Source: an uncultured bacterium
GTDB taxonomy: Bacteria; Actinomycetota; Coriobacteriia; Coriobacteriales; Coriobacteriaceae
Assembly: GCA_905216145.1 (NCBI GenBank)
Contig: CAJMST010000001.1
Span: 226,552 to 290,551, forward strand
Direction of reading: 5' to 3'
Length of the DNA stretch: 64,000 nucleotides
Shown here: positions 60,043 through 64,000 of the stretch, piece after piece
Layout of the letters: the number at the start of each line of letters is the position of its first letter
Numbering within the stretch: position 1 is the stretch's first letter
Made by a program: the position numbers and the translations under genes
Notes under the pieces: model-generated
What the model saw: the letters and a program-made list of their open reading frames with translations, nothing else
Told to the model about the DNA's origin: nothing
The model's database searches: none

Positions 60043-61128
60043 ATGAAGCCACGTAACATTGCCATCGCCTGCGGTGTCGCAGGAGTCGCCGTCGGCCTTG
60101 CCGCTGCCACCGGTATCGTTTATCACAAGCAAATCAAGTCCGCTGCGTCGCTCAGACGCTTGACTGACTATGCGGATGGCTATGACCTGTACGCAATCGA
60201 CATCGCTTACGACTACGACCTTGACCGCATCATCGCCGCTGGCGTGCGCGACGACCAGGCCTACATCGATGCCGTGATGGCACAGGTGCTGCCCGGTGTG
60301 CCGACACATGTCCAGGCGCCCCAGTTTGCCTGCAGCGCTTTTGTCGCCGTAGATGCCGAAGGCCGCGTGCGCACCGGTCGCAATTACGACTTCAAGGACG
60401 ACACCTCGGCGCTGCTGGTGCGCAATCACCCACGCGGCGGCTATGCCTCCATCGGGTTTACCGCCCTTAACAACCTGGGCGATAACACTCCGCTTGACTC
60501 CGTCGCCGGACGTGCCGCCGCACTCATGGGCCCGTTTGCCCAGCTCGACGGTGTTAACGAATGCGGCGTGTCCATTGCCGTACTCACCCTGGATTCCAAG
60601 CCCTGTGACCAGGACACGCAACGCCCCGTCATCAACACTTCGCTCGCCATCCGCCTTGTGCTCGACCGCGCGGCTACCACGCAGGAGGCCGTAGACCTGC
60701 TTTCTGCCCACGACATGCACGCCATGGCAGGACGCGATTACCACTTCTTTATCAACGACACCGCCGGTGACGCGCGCGTAGTAGAGTGGGATCCGCACGA
60801 TCCGGACCGCGCTTTCAAAGCGACTCCTGTACGCCAGGTTACGAACTTCTATGCCTGCTATGGCGACGAAGTGCTGCCCAACCAAAAGAATGGCGAGCTG
60901 GGCCATGGTAAAGAGCGCGCCGTTGCAATCGCCGATGTCCTTGACGCTCATGCCGGTGCCCAAGACGAGGCAGTCACTTGGAAAGCCCTACGCGCTGCGG
61001 CGCAAGAGCCCAATCCGGAAGACATCACCAGCAATACGCAATGGTCGGTCGTCTTTGACAACACCGAGCCCGCTGCCGCCATCACGCTGCGCCGTCACTG
61101 GGGCGACATCGACGCCTTCGCGCTGTAA
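60043..61128 (+). CDS. Linear amide C-N hydrolase (C45/choloylglycine-hydrolase-like)
   Basis: 361 residues. One N-terminal hydrophobic segment (about 7-26, anchor or signal) precedes an Ntn-hydrolase domain. FACSAFVAVDAEGRVRTGRN places a Cys (Cys97) at the expected autocatalytic nucleophile position, followed by the GRNYDF motif of acyl-CoA:6-aminopenicillanate acyltransferase- and bile-salt-hydrolase-like proteins. It would cleave linear amides outside the cytosol. Substrate unknown: bile-salt, N-acyl-amino acid or peptide amide. AGAGGAG precedes the ATG. Confidence 0.8.
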   Translation: MKPRNIAIACGVAGVAVGLAAATGIVYHKQIKSAASLRRLTDYADGYDLYAIDIAYDYDLDRIIAAGVRDDQAYIDAVMAQVLPGVPTHVQAPQFACSAFVAVDAEGRVRTGRNYDFKDDTSALLVRNHPRGGYASIGFTALNNLGDNTPLDSVAGRAAALMGPFAQLDGVNECGVSIAVLTLDSKPCDQDTQRPVINTSLAIRLVLDRAATTQEAVDLLSAHDMHAMAGRDYHFFINDTAGDARVVEWDPHDPDRAFKATPVRQVTNFYACYGDEVLPNQKNGELGHGKERAVAIADVLDAHAGAQDEAVTWKALRAAAQEPNPEDITSNTQWSVVFDNTEPAAAITLRRHWGDIDAFAL

Positions 61129-61197
61129 GGAGCTGGCACCGTCGTCCTTACGCTCGCCTGACGTTGCTTACATTTCCATACGCTTGAGCTAACACGT

Positions 61198-61230
61198 TTT
61201 ACCCCCGTATCAACAGTGTACGGGGGTAAA
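61198..61230. terminator. Perfect hairpin between the amide hydrolase and pfkA
   Basis: 12-bp arms TTTACCCCCGTA / TACGGGGGTAAA around a 9-base loop, 38 bp before the pfkA start codon; a terminator or a leader element of pfkA. Confidence 0.65.
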
Positions 61231-61268
61231 CTTATGCGCATGTTGTAACTTGCCCGGAAGGATTCATC

Positions 61269-62348
61269 ATGCTTAGGATCGGTCTTCTTACCAGTGGCGG
61301 CGACTGCCAAGCGCTCAACGCCACCATGCGCGGCATCGTCAAAACGCTTATGACCAATAGCGAAGAGCCTATCGAAATCTATGGTTTTGAGGACGGCTAC
61401 CAGGGCCTTATCTACAGCAGATTCCGCGTCATGACGCCCGCCGATTTTAGCGGCATCCTCACCCGCGGCGGCACCATTTTGGGCACGAGCCGCACGCCGT
61501 TCAAGCGTCTGGACACTCCCGAGGCCGACGGCGTCGAGAAGGTGCCGGCGATGGTCCACACCTATCACAAGCTGCAACTCGACTGCCTGTTTATGCTGGG
61601 CGGCAACGGCTCCACCAAGACCGCCAACCGCCTGCGCGAAGAGGGCCTCAACGTTATCGCCCTGCCCAAGACCATCGATAACGACACCTGGGGCACCGAG
61701 TTGACGTTTGGCTTTACGAGCGCCATCGACGTCGCCACCAAGTGCATCGATGACATCCACACCACCGCCTCGAGTCACGGCCGCGTGTTCGTCATCGAGA
61801 TCATGGGCCACAAGGTTGGCTGGATCCCGCTGTACGCCGGCGTCGCGGGTGGCGCGGACGTCATCCTGATTCCCGAGATCCCCTACGACATGGACCAGGT
61901 CATCAAGACCATCGAGCATCGCATGGAGACCGGCAGCCGCTTTACCATCGTGGCCGTCGCCGAGGGCGCCATCTCTAAGGAGGACGCAGCGCTGTCCAAG
62001 AAGGAGTACAAGAAGAAGCTCGCCGAGCGCACGAGCCCGTCGATCGTCTACGACATCGCCAAGGAGATCGAGGCCAAGACCGGTCGCGAGACCCGCGTTG
62101 CCATCCCCGGCCACACGCAGCGCGGCGGCCAGCCCGACGCCCAGGACCGCATCTTTGCGACCCAGTGCGGCGTCGAGGCCGCGCTTGGTTGCCTGCGCGG
62201 CGAGTTTGGCTACATGATCGCCCTGCGCGACGGCAAGATGTGCCACATGCCGCTCGAGGAGGTCGCCGGCAAGCTCAAGTATGTCGACCCCCAGAGCGAT
62301 CTGGTGCGCGAGGCCAAGGCGTTGGGCATCAGCTTCGGCGACGAATAG
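61269..62348 (+). CDS. pfkA: 6-phosphofructokinase
   Basis: 359 residues. N-terminal LTSGGDCQALNATMRG, nucleotide motif GGNGSTKTA (111-119), catalytic PKTIDND (133-139) and MGHKVGWIPLYAGVAGGAD. The Gly at the position that distinguishes ATP- from PPi-dependent enzymes is kept (GGNGS), while the second determinant is Lys (PKTIDND) as in PPi enzymes. This Gly/Lys pair occurs in actinobacterial ATP-dependent enzymes, so ATP use is more likely; assay would decide. GGAAGGA precedes the ATG. Confidence 0.93.
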   Translation: MLRIGLLTSGGDCQALNATMRGIVKTLMTNSEEPIEIYGFEDGYQGLIYSRFRVMTPADFSGILTRGGTILGTSRTPFKRLDTPEADGVEKVPAMVHTYHKLQLDCLFMLGGNGSTKTANRLREEGLNVIALPKTIDNDTWGTELTFGFTSAIDVATKCIDDIHTTASSHGRVFVIEIMGHKVGWIPLYAGVAGGADVILIPEIPYDMDQVIKTIEHRMETGSRFTIVAVAEGAISKEDAALSKKEYKKKLAERTSPSIVYDIAKEIEAKTGRETRVAIPGHTQRGGQPDAQDRIFATQCGVEAALGCLRGEFGYMIALRDGKMCHMPLEEVAGKLKYVDPQSDLVREAKALGISFGDE

Positions 62349-62371
62349 CCTCGGCCGAAATCCATCCCATC

Positions 62372-62468
62372 GGGCCCTCCGGCCCCGCCCGACGTATTCC
62401 GATTTGGCTCCTCCCTTGACTCCGTCAAAGGTCGCCAATCGAAATCGTCGGGCGGGGCCGGAGGGCCC
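62372..62468. repeat. 97-bp long palindrome downstream of pfkA
   Basis: Perfect 23-bp arms (62372-62394, 62446-62468; each starts or ends with GGGCCC and contains GGGCGGGGCCGGAGGGCCC). The intervening sequence is also largely symmetric, with a central TTGAC-TCC-GTCAA. It can fold as one long hairpin. Confidence 0.85.
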
Positions 62469-62529
62469 TGCGTTTACATACTCGCCGAGGCTATTCGTCT
62501 TCTTGCTGCGGGTGCCTGGTCTGAAATTC

Positions 62530-62596
62530 AGTTGCGGTGAAATAGTTCCTGCTTAGCCCTCAAATGGCTGAATCTAGAAACTATTCCACCGCAACT
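62530..62596. repeat. 67-bp palindrome, copy 2
   Basis: AGTTGCGGTGAAATAGTTCC near one end and its near-complement ending CCACCGCAACT at the other; one arm has an A for T change matched by C/T in the other arm. Same length as copies 1 and 3. Confidence 0.85.
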
Positions 62597-62781
62597 TACT
62601 GAGTGGGGGCTCTTGGCTGCTACTTGCACTGACATTTGTCCTGAATTGGCTGGTCGTTAGGGGTTGCTACCGGTAGTTGCGGTAGGGTTGGGGCAGATTC
62701 TAACTAGAGATGGTGGTCGCTACCGGTTGTTCTCGGCATACTCGGCTCATTCGATTCGACCATCAAACGAAAGGAACCACC

Positions 62782-63696
62782 ATGGATCTTGCGATGGCGC
62801 AGCGGCTCGTTGATCGCCGCAAGGCCGCCGGGCTTTCTCAGGAGGCGCTTGCCGCCCAGCTGGGTGTGAGCCGTCAGGCTGTCAGTAAATGGGAACGCAG
62901 CGAGTCCTCACCCGATACCGATAACCTCATTGCGCTCGCCGCGCTGTATGGTGTGTCGCTGGATGAGTTGTTGTATGGGGAAGCGGCTAGTGATGCCGAT
63001 AGCTCAGAGGACGGCAGCACCGAAACGGTGGATGAGGCTAAAGAGGCCGAAGATTCTGCCGAGCACGCCGATTGCGGCGACAAACCACTTGTCGATATTT
63101 CCCTCGCGCGCGGCATCCACGTCATTGATCCCAATAAAGGCGAGGAAGTCCATGTTAGCTGGAACGGCATCCATGTGACCAACGAGCGCAAGGGCGAAGA
63201 GGTGCATGTGGGGCCGGACGGCGTGCATGTCGATACGCTTGAGGACGATGGGCATAGCATGCATACCAATGACGACGGCACCGTCACCATCGACGGTGAG
63301 ACGTTCTCCAGCTGGAAGGAAGCACACGACAAGCTCGACCATCATGGCAAGCATTTCCACACCAAGGTCGGACGTGCATGGAACAAATTCCCCTTCCCCG
63401 CGCTCGTCGCCCTCGCCTACCTGGTGCTCGGCATTGCCTACGGCACATGGGGCATGGGGCTCTTGCTCGTCTTTTTGGTTCCCGTCTACTACGCGATTGG
63501 TGACTTTATCGATCGACACCATTTGTCAAAGCTCATTGAATGCGTCTATCCAGCAGCCGCCATTGCATGGTTTCTCTATATGTGGCTTTGCCTGGGGCAG
63601 CCCCATCCCGCATGGGCCATCCTCATCACGATTCCCGTCATAAAGGCGCTCATGCGCTGGTGCCGCAAACAATGGAAGCACCGCAAGCGAGCCTAA
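62782..63696 (+). CDS. XRE-family regulator with beta-repeat linker and membrane domain
   Basis: 304 residues from the ATG at 62782 (AAGGA upstream). The N-terminal helix-turn-helix (about 6-62: LSQEALAAQLGVSRQAVSKW) is followed by an acidic linker (70-100), a valine/His-rich repeat region (about 108-180, with GIHVIDPNKGEEVHV and GIHVTNERKGEEVHV and then DGVHV) and three hydrophobic helices (about 205-300). A DNA-binding domain held at the membrane by its C-terminus is an uncommon layout. The repeats may form beta-strands sensing a ligand or metal. No target gene is evident. Confidence 0.8.
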   Translation: MDLAMAQRLVDRRKAAGLSQEALAAQLGVSRQAVSKWERSESSPDTDNLIALAALYGVSLDELLYGEAASDADSSEDGSTETVDEAKEAEDSAEHADCGDKPLVDISLARGIHVIDPNKGEEVHVSWNGIHVTNERKGEEVHVGPDGVHVDTLEDDGHSMHTNDDGTVTIDGETFSSWKEAHDKLDHHGKHFHTKVGRAWNKFPFPALVALAYLVLGIAYGTWGMGLLLVFLVPVYYAIGDFIDRHHLSKLIECVYPAAAIAWFLYMWLCLGQPHPAWAILITIPVIKALMRWCRKQWKHRKRA

Positions 63697-63751
63697 ACCA
63701 TCCCAGCCCGACAGCAGCATCCAACTAGTACTCCCCCGCCCATCCCCCCTA

Positions 63752-63818
63752 AGTTGCGGTGATATAGTTCCGGTTTTAGCCTTGAGTAATCGAGTTTAGG
63801 AACTATTCCACCGCAACT
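63752..63818. repeat. 67-bp palindrome, copy 3
   Basis: Arms AGTTGCGGTGATATAGTTCC and GGAACTATTCCACCGCAACT; one arm carries a substitution, giving a single mismatch. Confidence 0.88.
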
Positions 63819-64000
63819 TACGAATGATCGGAGCGGCTACAGCACAAGCGTCGGCGTTCGTTTGATGGTCCGCCACGAAAAGGGGCTATCTACTACGTTT
63901 AACTCGATGGGGCCAACCATGACCGCCTTTTTCGAAAATCGACAGGCCTTCTACCTGCACTGATAATTGTTCTCGGGGGAAGCGGGCACTGCGGGGCGCG
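63819..64000. other. Terminal 180 bp with no supported gene
   Basis: No ORF with a ribosome site is seen. A CTAC-TGCACTGA stretch (63951-63975) resembles 62617-62641, downstream of palindrome copy 2, and may be part of a degraded repeat. Confidence 0.4.

Overview
The window reads as a chromosomal segment of a high-GC Gram-positive gut anaerobe of the Coriobacteriia, most like Collinsella or a close relative. This is inferred from the strong GC bias, sortase-type surface proteins (C-terminal LAQTG and LPGTG), a giant fused 2-hydroxyacyl-CoA dehydratase activase, a multi-gene FMN-binding protein locus with ApbE, and Asp23/AmaP and ECF modules of Gram-positive type. No rRNA, tRNA, CRISPR, prophage or intact insertion sequence was recognised.

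Layout. 1-13 kb is mostly minus-strand housekeeping: a 5'-truncated M20 amidohydrolase, three zinc-ribbon or membrane proteins, YitT, an Asp23-DUF2273-AmaP envelope-stress operon, YebC, a large DUF6020-like membrane protein, Lgt, NifU-like, dCMP deaminase and CoaX. 13-20 kb holds an OPT transporter, an 1150-residue sortase-anchored coiled-coil protein with an embedded CAP-like domain, and a DUF389 protein with an EF-hand-like loop. 20-26.5 kb is dominated by the 1594-residue activase/dehydratase fusion and its TetR regulator. 26.6-27 kb holds a candidate type I toxin-antitoxin pair not marked by any long ORF. 27-33.7 kb has a HAD phosphatase, a TetR-MFS pair, amt-glnK, a CmpB-like membrane protein and an HD protein. 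33.9-40.3 kb has a divergent DXS-like enzyme and a polar amino-acid ABC importer with a C26 amidotransferase. 40.3-48.4 kb has an Hpt plus GGDEF-REC-HD-GYP pair, hydrolases, a radical SAM protein, methionine aminopeptidase, a D-2-hydroxyacid dehydrogenase and an M18 aminopeptidase.

48.7-60 kb is the most striking region. It is a co-directional flavinylation / extracytosolic electron-transfer locus: a sortase-anchored FMN-binding and Tp47-like surface protein (interrupted by one in-frame UGA), a triple FMN-domain protein, a single FMN-domain membrane protein, a NapH-type polyferredoxin, ApbE, a NusG-domain-II protein, and an ECF importer compressed into two fused genes. The inferred logic is that cytosolic electrons pass through the membrane iron-sulfur protein to covalently flavinylated exported domains, with ApbE installing FMN and the ECF system possibly importing a flavin or prenyl/quinone-related substrate. 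The tail carries a C45-like amide hydrolase, phosphofructokinase and an XRE-type membrane regulator.

Intergenic DNA is rich in dispersed hairpins: a family with an AAAGGGACAG-like core and differing stems, often abutting stop codons; a family of three 67-bp palindromes; and three unrelated nested palindromes of about 97-99 bp. Start sites were chosen from ribosome-binding sites where these decide; all family assignments are from reading the protein, without database searches.
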